From the NCBI GenBank assembly GCA_910890315.1, contig CAJVGD010000022.1:124001-188000 (forward strand): 64,000 nucleotides of DNA. Direction: 5' to 3'. The notes below the pieces were generated by a model. It was not told where the DNA came from and ran no database searches. It saw only the letters and a list, made by a program, of their open reading frames with translations. The DNA is from Serendipita indica DSM 11827 (taxonomy: Eukaryota > Basidiomycota > Agaricomycetes > Sebacinales > Serendipitaceae). Below are positions 45,398-56,699 of this stretch, one piece after another (position 1 is the first letter of the stretch; each line of letters opens with the position of its first letter). Made by a program: the position numbers and the translations under genes.

Positions 45398-47158
45398 CTA
45401 CGAGTTGGAGGCTGGGTTTGGCCGGGGTGCTACTCCCTGTCGAAGAGGCGATTGAAGGTCCGTCTCCTCGTCGCTATCTCGACCCTCATACTCGGGTGGA
45501 GGGTCATCCGGGTGTGGTTGGTCATATGGTCCGTTACGACCGTGCAACTGCGCTAATTGCCGCACCTGCTCCCTCAACCCTGCCAATTCTTGCAACAAGG
45601 CACTCGTGTTTGTCGCGTCAGATCTGGCTGTAGAGGTGACGCGGTCGGAAGAGCCGCTCGTCATCACTGTAAAGTTTGTCGGACTCGCGTCGGTCGCACC
45701 AATTGACCCTGTGCCACTCGGGACTGGGGATTTTGTATCACTTTGGTGGGGGCCCTGTTGCGTCCCTTGTCTTCGTGGGCCGTCTTTTCGTGACAAATCG
45801 TTTTGGGCCGAGCTTGGAGTAGGGCCAAGTGTAGACGAGAGTGGAAGCACGGATGAATCCGCTCTTCCTCCACCGGAAAGCGACTCGACCTGCGAAGAAT
45901 GATCGAGTGGGAAAGTATTGATCGACTCTGGTGCTACACTTTGGGACATGAGCGTCCCAGTTGTAACGGATGCTGGGACAGAAGGGTCCCCGGCAGACCC
46001 AATCCCAGATCTATGGGCACCATCGATTCTCCTCTCCCCAGTGGGAATGATAAAAGGTGCCCGTCCCCTTGAACGGTCGCTTGCTGTATCCACCGCCGTT
46101 GACGCACCAACATCGACGTCCGAAGTGAGATGCACTACGCGATGGCCGGGCAACTCGAACAACGAGGTGCGTGCATGATTCTCGATGCTCGCGGGAGAGC
46201 CTGCATCAAACCCAGCTTTCCGTAGCCCATCAAGGTCACGACCACGAGGTGACCTCCGTTCCCCGTCGAGTTTATTGGGAATCACCATCTGTTCAGGATC
46301 CGGTTTACTGGGTTCTATCTTTTCGCCACTCGGTAAGACAAGTTCGGCCTCGCGTTGTTTGGCTCGACGGCGACGGCGAATGAACCAAAAGGCAAGTCCT
46401 AATGCGACGAGAAGAAGTACCCCACCGACAACCCCGCCTGCAATTGCTCCGGTGGGCGGATTAGATGAGGAAGAGGAACTGGTTGAAGGAGGTGTGGAGC
46501 CATTTGGGGTGGTTTGACCTCCGTTAGAACCGTCCGACCCGCCAACCCTACCACATGATTAGTACAGCGAAGATTAGTGAGTCGCGGACACTCACTCAAA
46601 TCCATCGAGATTTAGGTGACTGTTCGGGTCGCCACTGACAGTACTCGTCCAGCCAGGATTATTCGCCATCTTCGTCAGAACAATCTCGTGCTGCTTGCTC
46701 GCATCCAATCCATCCTTGGAGAATATGGCCTGTACATTTGCGAGCGAAGACGTCTCGACGGCGAGGTTATACGTTCCGAGGGAGCTGCCATCGAGTGTCG
46801 CGCTCACATTGCATCCAGTGGGGTACAGCAGTCCATATACTTTTATACTCGTTCCTATGTCAAGGGTTCAATATAAAGACGACACCAATGCTGGAAACGG
46901 CCGCACCTTTGAAACGAAAAGTCGCTGTTGCATTTTCCTGAGCACTGGAGTGGATAGTCCCATTGCGTGGTCCAAATGATGCAAAGTTTGTGTTTAAATC
47001 CCATACATTCGAAGGTGCGTATCTATTCCGTAATCAAACGTGGTAATAAAGAGAAAGGCATCGTGCCGCTCCGTTATTAGTCGGGATTCGCCCTCTGTTT
47101 GTCAAGTGACATACATTATTGAAGAATTCGCATCGTCTATAAACTCATTTTGGGACAT
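45398..47158 (-). CDS. Single-pass membrane protein with beta-sandwich-like ectodomain
   Basis: ATG at 47158 (MSQNEFIDDANSSII) is followed across an intron by YAPSNVWDLNTNFASFG and NGTIHSSAQENATATFRFKG. Another intron leads to IKVYGLLYPTGCNVSATLDG, EIVLTKMANNPGW and HLNLDGFE. This pattern (NGT.H.S...A.F.F.G...V.G) is common in basidiomycete surface proteins with a galactose-binding-like ectodomain; function unknown. After a Ser/Thr/Asn linker, IAGGVVGGVLLLVALGLAFW forms the TM helix, stopped by RRRRR. The cytoplasmic tail of about 300 residues is disordered, with a coiled LLQELAGLREQVRQLAQLHG near the end and DDPPPEYEG just before the C-terminus. No signal peptide is visible on the exon chosen as first, so a further 5' exon is possible. 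Confidence 0.75.
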
Positions 47159-47605
47159 GAATGTCCAACAAGAGCGGAGGAAAGGTCCAAGGTGCGTGAG
47201 AATGCCAAACCCCGCTTACGCGGAACCCTCGCAAAATGATTAGAAATAGCCGCGGATGCTTAGATTGACGGTATGGCGCGTAAAATTGGTCGTCTAATCG
47301 CGTTGTGACAGGTAAATAGCATCCAATATATCACCTTCCATCTAAATGTTCAGCTTCATCGACTTTGAGAAGAAAAATTAACTTTATTACTTGGTTCCTT
47401 GTTGCCTAATAGGCTGGCGAGGGCGGACTGTCCTCCAGCGCCTGTCATCCTTGTCAAGAATTATGGGATTTCAAGAATTATGGGATTCATAGCATCCAAC
47501 GATTAGGAGAAAATCAGACTTGATTCAGAAATCGTCGAGATATGCATCAAGTCCGTCAGCTACAAACTAAATCACCGGCTCGGCCTATGAAATGCGAGTG
47601 GGAGA

Positions 47606-50600
47606 TCAATTTAGGCTAGATTTCACTTGTAATAATTTGCGCTCTGCGCCTTCAATGTCTCTCATCATCTTCTGTAATCGCATTTCCATCCCAGCTATTC
47701 GTGAATTCTTCTCGTCCAGGGGCACAACACTGACTTGCACGTGAGGGGCTTCCTCTTGTCGGGAGAATATTGGTCGTGGAGCCGTAGACTCTTGGAGAGG
47801 ACTAGCTGCATTCGAAACTCTGGCCTGTTTCGCAGTTTGCGATTGCCGATCGAAGATAGACGTCTTCGGGAGGGATAATTGTGTCGGTACCGATGACGGT
47901 ACTTTGCGTGGTCGAGGCGTCGCATCCATATCCAAATCGTCCCTTTTTCCTTTGCTAGCTCCACTGCTCTTTCGCGCCACCGGATTGGCGGTAGTTTCAA
48001 CCGGCGGAGAGAAGATACGTGGTTTATCCTTCTTCGCGCTCGGATACGGGGTGGAGCTCGAGTCTGGAGGAATAGCCACCGCCATGGATTCTCCTGGGTT
48101 CGCGATCACCGGGAGCTCCCGTTCTTTTGCGACACGAGGTTCATCCTCTCCAGAGGCATGTCGTCTTTGAGGCAAAACCAATAGACTTGGAGTCAATGTA
48201 GGTGCAGACGCTAAGCTGGACGTGGTGCGATGAAAAGGTGTGGGCTTGGACGCTGGTACAGACGCTGTAGGCCCCAGCGATGACCGATGGGTCAACGTCA
48301 ACGGCTGTCTCTGCTCTTTGGCGAGTGCGAGACCAGACCCAGAGCGTGAGCGTGAATGTGCAGATCCAGGTCGCGGTGAAGGGCTAGGGCTGGGCATATC
48401 ATCATCTGTCGTAGCTGGCTCATCTTCTATCTGATGATTACTCCCTCCCTCGCCTGGACCGTAGGAAAAGCTCGGGCTTGGGATTGTTTGTGGATGTGGT
48501 TTAAAGGCCACGCCAGATTTGCGACCAAGTGAGCCAAAGAGAATTCCGCCAGTCGACTCATTTCCATCCAAATCTTCTTCCGCGGGCTCACTGGCACCGA
48601 GCTCTAGGGCATAACTGCTTCGTCGGCTGTGGTTGGCCGAGCGATTCGTCCTATTCTTGACAAATATTCGCAAGCCACCTTCGTCATGCTCCCCAGGGTC
48701 CCTGAGTCCAGGGAAGTGTTGTGTCGGTGCCGGTACATCTTCAAAATCGAGCGTCATCCGTACCCAGCTATCCCTCCGACGAAGCCCGCTGCTAGGAGGC
48801 CCACTTCCTTTACCTGTACCATTTGACCTAGCTGCCCCTCGTTGACCACCAGCAGCCGGGCCTGGTGTTCGACCAGCATGCTCATTTAATCTTTTCCGCG
48901 CACTCGCGCGCACACAGTCACTGAGCTGTTTGAGCTGTTCAAGCTCGGACATGCCACGCACTGACCCAACCTTCCTTGCCGATCCACCGACTGTCCGCCT
49001 AATGGTACTCGGAGGAACGAATAGACCTTCTCCGTACGAAGATGGTCTGACGGGGGTAGACATTGCGTGCATATGAACGCTGACCCTATCGCTAGGGGAA
49101 GGGCCAGTCGTCAACAGCGCAGGTGGTGCGGACGAGGTACTTCCAATCGTCTCGAGACGGCGCATGGCAGACTGAAAGGCCTCTGCCCGAGACTTTGACA
49201 CCGGTCGCGGCGTAGCAATCTCCACTTGTGCGGGAACAGGTGGATTGCGAGGCGGTTGTAAGGGTCCGTCAAAAGCGTCGATAGTAGGACCCCATGTGAA
49301 CCCAACGTATTGCGTGAGATGAGAAGGTACATTTACGTCGTCTGCAACATCTTTTTCAGTAGCTTGTAGCGGAGAAGGCGGACGGATAAAAGTGAGATTG
49401 GTAGCATTCGCATTTGGATTGGTGCTCGTCGAGGAGACCGAAGAGTTGAAGAATGCAGAAAATGCATATCCTTTAGAGTACGTTTCGTCATCAAGGGACG
49501 GGTCGACGATGGAATGTTCTGGTAAATTGTATTCGAATTGCGGAAGTTGAAGGTTTGGAGGGCGTGGTCCTAGAAGAATGAGTCTCAATCTAAAGTTATA
49601 TGCAACCCTTACGTACTTTTATGTAAGTGCGCCCAAGGCACGTCTGCTAGAAATCGGTGGCTAGTAATCTCCGATATATTGCGTCGACCAAGTCGGTCTG
49701 TTGCTGTTCGCAGTAATCTGAAAGAGATTTAGCGAGTATAGCATGAATATTATGCGCGCACCCTGAAAGAAAACTAACGCAAGACGAGGATACATCCGTC
49801 CTCGGAGGGAAGCGCAAGTGTCGCTGCTATCTATCAGAGCCAGATGAGATAAATGTGAATATAGTACCTCATGGTTCATGATAAGGTTGTACGTTCCCCG
49901 GATATCTTTGGCAAAGAAGGGCGCCACTCCATATATGAGCTCGTAAATGGTGGCACCGAGACTCCACCAATCAGTCTCCCGCCCATACCCTCCTTCACCG
50001 CGCGGGACGAATATCTCTTCCTCCTCGTCGAGGGCGATCATGGCTTCTTCTTGGATGGCAAGAATTTCAGGCGAAATGTAGTCGCATGTCCCACAGAGAA
50101 CAAGACAGGCCTCTTTCGGTATAAGTTGAACGCCATTCTGGTCTGGTTGTAGGAGTCGAGCAGATGAGGCAAAGTCAATGATAAGCAGGCGACCTGTAGC
50201 CGTGACGACAAAGTTGGAGGGTTTGACATCACTGATAATTGTCAAATAGAGGCCCTTAAAGGGAAACATTACAAACCGGTGACAGAAGCCTTGGGAATGA
50301 CACCAGTGAATCGCCGTGATCATTTGCGGTAGCCACCACTTGACATCCGACTCGGATATCTGACCACTACTTTCAAGAAGATCACCAAGGCTACCACCCT
50401 CAGCAAATTGCATCACATAACACAGATTTGCCGAAGTCTGGAATGTGCAGAGCAAGTGAGGTGTCCATGCGCACTGTGTTTTCGTAGCGGCAAGAAGTAG
50501 ATCTCTTTCGTGAAATGGATAACATTGCTATAGAGCAGTTTAGACTTTGGTTTCACTCTTTATATAGAGAGACTTACGCTGGCGTTCCTGGCAACAATCC

Positions 50601-50993
50601 GCTTTTCAACACTCTTCCTCACGTAAAGCTTGTTATCCAATCTGCATCTGACCATGTCTACCTAGAGTAAGCATTCGTGAGAGATGTCGAAAAGAGCCAA
50701 GGTTTGTCCTTACCGATCCAAACGGTCCATGCGCGAGTGCGCCAAAGTTGGAAAGATCACGATTGCTGAATCTGAGGTTGTTGATTTCAGTATAAAGCTC
50801 TGATATTTGATAATCAGTTGATCACGTACACGCTTGACATGCTCGCTCACGACTAACGTTTGTTCCGAGAGGAATCGTGTTGCAAAATCTGACGGTCAAT
50901 AGCTACTCCGTCTGCTGTCTCATCGTCATCAGCAAGGTCTAAAAGATTGTGTAATTGTTGCTTTCGTTGGCGCCATGTTAATTGAGTGGTCAT
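47606..50993 (-). CDS. AGC-family Ser/Thr protein kinase, DMPK/ROCK-like, with DFA instead of DFG
   Basis: Start at 50993 (MTTQLTWRQRKQQLHNLLDL); several introns, then one 2 kb last exon. Kinase parts in order: NRDLSNFGALAHGPFGS (P-loop region), CRLDNKLYVRKSVEKR with the candidate Lys, LCYVMQFAEGGSLGDLL, CHRDVKPSNFVV (catalytic loop, split by an intron after the Arg), LLIIDFASSARLL where DFG is DFA, LCGTCDYISPEIL, GRETDWWSLGATIYELIYGV, TDRLGRRNISEITSHRFLAD. The AGC tail has SAFFNSS and YVGFTWGP. About 500 residues of disordered, Ser/Pro-rich C-terminus end in a short coiled coil (RLQKMMRDIEGAERKLLQVK). Likely role in morphogenesis or septation by analogy with fungal DMPK/ROCK-like kinases; inference only. 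Confidence 0.82.
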
Positions 50994-51096
50994 GAAAGCA
51001 AAAGGGTCAAGTGTTGCTCACCACTCGCCGCCATCCATCTCACGTCGACGGAGCTATTCCTTATACCAATACGAATCATAAACTGAACTACTATTA

Positions 51097-52479
51097 TCAC
51101 CTTCCCTCGCAGTTACCCTCGACCGCCGCTCGAACCTCCATGGCCATTAGACATGAAGAGTCCTCGCCATTTGCATCCAACGCCTTGATACCAACGTCGT
51201 CTATGACCTTGAAAAAGGCTTCGACACGTTGGAACCAGATAGTAGTTCTCGCATTCAACAAGTTGGCCCAAGAAGTGTCCAACGTAACGTTAACGTTGGC
51301 CATGAGCTTTGACTCCTGTTTTAGACGCGCTGCAATGACGGGAACTGAGTCTCCGTCTAACCCTGCATTGCCGATGATAGCACAGAACTAAGATATTGTC
51401 AGCTCTATTCAACGGGGGAGAGTCTACGTACTTTTGACGATCCAGGATGCGAGCATGTAGAAGCCTCTATCCATAACTGTGGTATGGCTGGTAATCCCTG
51501 AACGAATTCGTGCAAGTCGAAGAAACGATAACGACGAACGGCGGGAAGCTCCGGCCACAATTCGCGCATGAAGGAGAAAGTGAGGCTGCGCTGTTCTTTC
51601 ATGAACCTGGAATAGCTGATAGTTGATACTTCCTCGACTGTTTCTGCATGACCGCGGAGAAATTCTCGTGTTTCTATAGACAAGGAACGCGAGGATGAGT
51701 TTGCCCACAGCTCAAACATTGCAAGCTTCGGGAAGGCCCATGCGGAGAAAGAACGGCCTTCCGGCCACTTGATCTCACATACGCGGACTACGAGTGAAAA
51801 GCAGCGAAGAAGAGGAAGCCGGAGAGTTTCAAATGCGGCTTGTCGAGGGAAAGGAAAGTCGACGGTGACTCTGAGCGCAACAAGGTGGCTGAACACTGGA
51901 TGAGCGAGTCCATAGATAGTGTTGATGAGACCACGCATCGTCCATTCGAGAATTTGGACGCGAGGTTCAAGTGGCTCTTCCGAGACCACAGTTGGGAGCT
52001 CGACACGTAGACCGCGTATATGGACAACACGAGTAATAGAAGTATTAGTGTTGAACTTGATGGATCTTTTCCTAGCCTCAGTTGAACGGTCGGTGACCTC
52101 GACTGCATTCCCTAGGCGCATGACCTCTGGGAGCTGAAAGACCTCTCCTGGGCCAATGTAGTAAATGCACTTGGCGAGGCATTTCCGTGGTTCGGAGGCC
52201 ATTCTTCTCTCCGAGCCAGTAGACCACCAGTGCGTCGTCGAGCCTGTCCCCAATAGCCCGCCAAGCGTGACAGACAAGACGCAGAGTGACCCTTTTTCTC
52301 TCCCTAGCAATATAGGCTTTGATGGCGAGGTCAGGATCCGCTTCAAAGACGGAGGGGTAACCGTATACGCTGCTATGGTTTGGATCGAATCGTGAGGGAC
52401 CGAGGTAGCGCTGAAAGATGGCGGACCATACCTCTACAGGTACTTTAGAGGTTATGTTTGACTCGTTGGCGGTAAGCAT
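51097..52479 (-). pseudogene. F-box-like gene, LGPS subfamily, single frameshift
   Basis: Starts MLTANESNITSKVPVEVWSA, continues IFQRYLGPSRFDPNHSSVYG and LRLVCHAWRAIGDRLDDALV. Around 52190-52230 the frame must shift by one to resume CIYYIGPGEVFQLPEVMRL and the rest: VQILEWTMRGLINTIYGLAH, FPFPRQAAFETLRLPLLRCF, FPKLAMFELWANSSS. An intron 51388-51431 precedes the last exon (IGNAGLDGDSVPVIAARLK, DVGIKALDANGEDSSCLMAM), at the same position as in the paralog 29424-30800. Only one lesion is seen, so recent inactivation or a base error. Confidence 0.72.
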
Positions 52480-52664
52480 TGCCGAAATTTGATTTTGTGG
52501 GAAGAGTCTAGATTCGGTACTTGGGGAATTAGTGCGAGAAACTCAAGTGCTCAACGAGAAAGTTCGAGAGTCCGTTGGGGAACATGTCAGAATATTATAT
52601 TTAAACTCTCCTCTAACAATGATTACATTCGGTATCCGATTCAGTATCCTTTCAGTCCCATTCC

Positions 52665-54101
52665 TTATTGCCACGCCGATGTCTGATTATCAAAGAAAGG
52701 CGTAGATTCTGGCTGATTCAAGTGCTCCCAGAGAGCCTTTTTGAAAGAGAGAAATGCGTCGGAGCTAGTACCGCACCCGTCAGGGTCAACAAAGTCAACA
52801 TTCAACTCCTCTAGTACTCCCACCACGTCCCGAATGTCGTTAAGCCCGGGACTGGAGCGATGACCCTCGTATGGTATAAGGATGTCTCGCATTGATCTCC
52901 AGGGTTTTGACATAGCGAAATGAATATATGGGATAATATGTCGCTGCTTCTCGAAAATCTCTCGAACAAGTGTTTTATTCCCACCCGAAGGACTAGCCAC
53001 CGCCATCGTGATGTATCGGTGTGGAATCATCGGAGGTGTCGAACCCATAGACAGGGATTCAGGTTCCCACAGAACGTCAGCATTGGCGAGCGCGCTAGCT
53101 AGAAGATTGAGTCCGCCAAATTGCCACCATCTCAACAACCTCAGGCACCGCCAGTCTTCCCGGCTTGGGAATCTTTCACCAAGATCCGATGTAGAGAGCT
53201 CTACTAATTGAGGCATGTGGGCCTGTACAAGCCCACAAAGCTCTCTTTGCCCCGCATCGAGATCGGAGGAAACCTCTAGGAGCGAGAGTTTGGGGAATCT
53301 CCAATTAGAGACGCTCCCTGTTATGGCGGATAGAGCGTCAAGAGCGCGTTGCAAAAGCGAGATGCTGAGGAACTGAAGGTTTGGCAATGTGAGGGTTTTA
53401 GGTACATCCTGATCGGGCCGGTGGAGTCTGAGTGTCAAAGAGAGCGCCGTAAGGTGAGTAAATTGTGGATGATGCAGCTTCTTAAGTTCCTCCAAGTTCC
53501 TCTCCGGGCACCATTCAAGCGACAGGACAGGCTTGTTTGGAGCCCTATCAGTGGGTAGACAGCGGAATCCAATGTCGTGGAAATGGGTTATCGGTGCTAG
53601 TGGAGGCTCCTCGACGATTTGGGGCCCGGTTTGGAGAATACGCACTGTCCTTTTACGGTAACGATTGGTCCAGTGGAGCGTCGTAATCGACTGCGACCAC
53701 GGGTGGTGTGTGTATTCTCCATAGTATGCAACCTTGGCTTCCACCTGTGTACTGCGTCGTGGCCACTCAACTTGGTCCACATGACTGACCAACAACACGT
53801 CGTCCATCTGATCCGCTATCGCCTTCCACGTGTGACATACTCGGCGTAGAGCGCTCCTTTTGCCCTCCATTTCTCGATACATGTGAACGGCCTTATCTAC
53901 CTCTAGGAAGACAAAGCGCCGGTAGTCGAGAATGGAGTGCTGAACAGGTTTGGAAAGAGATGGGCCGAGATAAAAGCGGAATATCTTTCTCCACAGTTCA
54001 ACGGGAAGTGACAAGGCGGTCGCATTTGTGCTGCTCGGTGCCTACATTAATGGCTGAGCGATTTTGGACGCGAAGACTGGAACTGAAGATACCTGTTGCA
54101 T
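52665..54101 (-). CDS. F-box-like protein, LGPS subfamily, with 9-nt first exon
   Basis: The main exon (54041-52665) has no ATG ahead of its F-box. Exon 54101-54093 supplies MQQ, joined by an intron 54092-54042 (gtatct...atgtag) to [20 protein letters not shown]; total 461 aa in frame. Contains [63 protein letters not shown]-like [36 protein letters not shown], and the end element [20 protein letters not shown]. Presumed SCF substrate adaptor. The start exon is inference from splice signals and reading frame. Confidence 0.72.
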
Positions 54102-54673
54102 GGTTGAGTTGAAATATGATATCCGAGCGAGAGGAATGTGTTGGTTGTATCGTGATTCGGCGGCTAGGGAGAGCTGATGGAAGGCGCCGGCCCGCAGAGA
54201 TACTTTGGTGAAATGATAGCGTTTAATAGTTCTTCCTAGACCCGTATAGTTCTGATTCTGAAGCGAGCCGGACTGCAGTCTCTGAATTATGGTCGTGGTG
54301 GTCGGCAACTTGGAGGCAACCTTGCGAGTCCGCCTTTGAGCTCCAGAGTAAATTGGAAGTGTGCCATCCCTTGATTCGCTTACTTTCGAGTCGTCATCAC
54401 CAGCCAGTTGAACTGAACTCAATCTCCAGCTTTGCACCAGAGAACGAACACTCAGAGTCACAATCTCGATGGGGTCGTTGAGCAGAGTGTATTCAGTACA
54501 CGCCGCGGCATAGATACAACGAACGGCTTTTCGATCGAATCTGTGAGCGCAGGCAACGAGCGGATTGAGAGAAAGAGAGGAGAACCGGAATCCAGAAACG
54601 AGACGCGGCAGCAAGACGAGGAACCATGCCTGAAGCACGCCGCGCACGCAATAAACACCGAAATACCGGGTTT

Positions 54674-56465
54674 TTAGTTGAGGCACTGGCCTAGAGAGGA
54701 GATTATCAGCAAGAGTTCGCATAGAATATGGGATGAAAGACTCACTGTACCAGGGGTTCGAGTACTTGCAAGTACCCTGGGCGCAGGTCGTAGGACCGGT
54801 CCAGTTCTGGCCACCGCATTGTCCTTTGGCAAAATGTGAGTACTTTATCTAACCTGAGACGTGGAAACGTACCCCAGAGGGTCTGGCCGGGTTGAGCACT
54901 CGTGCTGGTGCGGGTTGAGGTCGACGATGAGCGGCTCGAAGAAGACGAGCGGGTCGAGGATGAAGAGGTCGAAGTCGAGCGGCTCGAAGTCGAAGTCGAA
55001 CGGCTCGAGGTCGACGAGCTCGACTGGCTGCGGCTGGTCGAGGAGGTCGAGGTGACGGTGCCAGAGTAGGTCGAGTCGAGGTCACCGAAGCGGATGTTGG
55101 AGAAGGTGACCTGGGAGTTGGCCTGGTTGGCCTCGACGTCGGCGGGAACACCAGACGTGGTTGGGCAGGTACCACGGGCCGCACCGGGCTTGGTCGAGTC
55201 GACGGGGTAGGTCGAGTCGAGCCAGAGCATGTTGGCTGAGTGGTCGTCCCAGATGGACATGACGAGGACGACACCGTTGGCGAGCGACTGGCCCATGGCG
55301 GCCATACCGCCCTTGGCCTTGAATTGGTTGTTGTCCTGGAAGACGGTCTTCTGGACCTCGCAGAACTGGTCAGTGAGCGAGTCGTACGAGGGGTCGATGC
55401 CAGAGATGTTGGCGTGCGAGTTGGCGATCACTTTGCCACCCTGGACGTAGAGACGGCGGATCTCCTTGAGCGTGCCAGACGAAGTTCCAGTGTCGGTGAT
55501 GAACTGGGTAACGACTGTGAACTTCGAGTTGGTGTTGACGGTCTTGCCTGCACCATAGAACGAGGTGTCACCCATGCGGTACGCGTTCCAGTCGCATCCA
55601 TCCTTGTCGCAGTTACCGCTGTAGCGGTCGCTGCCATCACCACATTCAGTAGAGCTAGAGCAGCGGTAAGGACCAAGGTGGTCGCAAGGATGAGGGGTAT
55701 AGGCGGTAGAGACGTTGTTGGCCTCCCAGACGTCCATCTCCGGGCAGCAAGCTCCGTACTTGCCGGCACCCGAGTTGGCATCGTTAGACTGGCCAGTCCA
55801 GCCGAGAACGTTGGCCTGAGAAGGAAGTGAGTACGGGTCCTGAACAAAAAGACCTATTAGCTCACCTCTCCGTTGATGAACTTGAGGTCGTGTGGGCACT
55901 GAGCATCGCAGTAGCCAGTTCCGTACTTGGCACCAGCCTTGTTGCCGGGGTAGGCCGAGAGACCACCATCGGCAACCATCTCGGAGAAGTAGAGAGCACC
56001 GTTGATACCGCAGCCGATACCGGAGACATCAACGTCAAAGGTGAACTCCTGGTTGAGGGGCTTGAACATCTGGTAGGCGGTCTCAGACGCCATGAGGTAG
56101 ACACGAGATCCGACGTTGGAGCCAGTCTTGAACTTGAGGGTCAAGGAATTGCCCGAGGTGGTGATACCGTAGGTACCAGAGTAGTTGGCACCATCAAGAG
56201 CGCAGTTGCTGGCGCAGGTCGTCGGGTCGGGGCAGAGCGAGGTGTCCCAGCTGTTACCGGTGTAGCAGTTGGTATATCCCGAGGTGGTATGGAGCCAGCG
56301 CCAGTTAGCGTCGAGCACGATGGAGCCGGCAACGTTGGTGCAGCCACCGCTCTTTGTGCACTTTTGCCAGGAGAGCGAGGGGTGAGACTCGGCCAACTGG
56401 GTGCCGACTTGCTGAGCATAGGCGACAGCAAGGAGCGTCGAGGTAAGGAGAGCAGTGCGAAGCAT
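54674..56465 (-). CDS. GH7 cellobiohydrolase with C-terminal CBM1 (secreted)
   Basis: Four exons: 56465-55866, 55815-54873, 54823-54746, 54690-54674; 545 aa in phase. Signal peptide [17 protein letters not shown], then [19 protein letters not shown], the mature N-terminus of GH7 enzymes. The catalytic triad lies in [12 protein letters not shown] (nucleophile Glu, Asp, acid/base Glu). Tunnel-lining features such as [19 protein letters not shown] and [11 protein letters not shown] are typical of reducing-end cellobiohydrolases (Cel7A/CBHI-like). A Ser/Thr/Arg linker leads to the CBM1: [18 protein letters not shown] then [15 protein letters not shown]. The enzyme releases cellobiose processively from cellulose outside the cell. 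I chose the second Met of the open frame because it opens a clean signal peptide. Confidence 0.95.
54895..55075 (-). repeat. Low-complexity Ser/Thr linker of the GH7 enzyme
   Basis: Short tandem repeats of tcgaggtcga/gctcgaag type encode [15 protein letters not shown]-like units between catalytic domain and CBM1. Expected to be O-glycosylated and length-variable. Confidence 0.75.
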
Positions 56466-56568
56466 AGTGACTGTGAGCCTTGTCAAAGGAGAGGAGGCTG
56501 GCTAGTGAGAGGACTGGACGGACGAGTAAGACTCGATGGAGAATCAAAAATGCCCTCACCCAGGGGGG

Positions 56569-56575
56569 TTATATA
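56569..56575 (-). promoter_or_regulatory. TATA box of the GH7 gene
   Basis: Minus-strand TATATAA about 104 nt upstream of the start at 56465; same arrangement as the other secreted-protein genes here. Confidence 0.6.
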
Positions 56576-56699
56576 CAGGCGGACGGAGGCAGAGGAACCT
56601 CGTCGGGCGATGGAGTTGGTTGCTGCAACCCACAGCGCCAGTCGGAGAAAATCCGTTATAATCCAGGGGCGGTCATATAAACGCCGCAACGCTCGTAGA

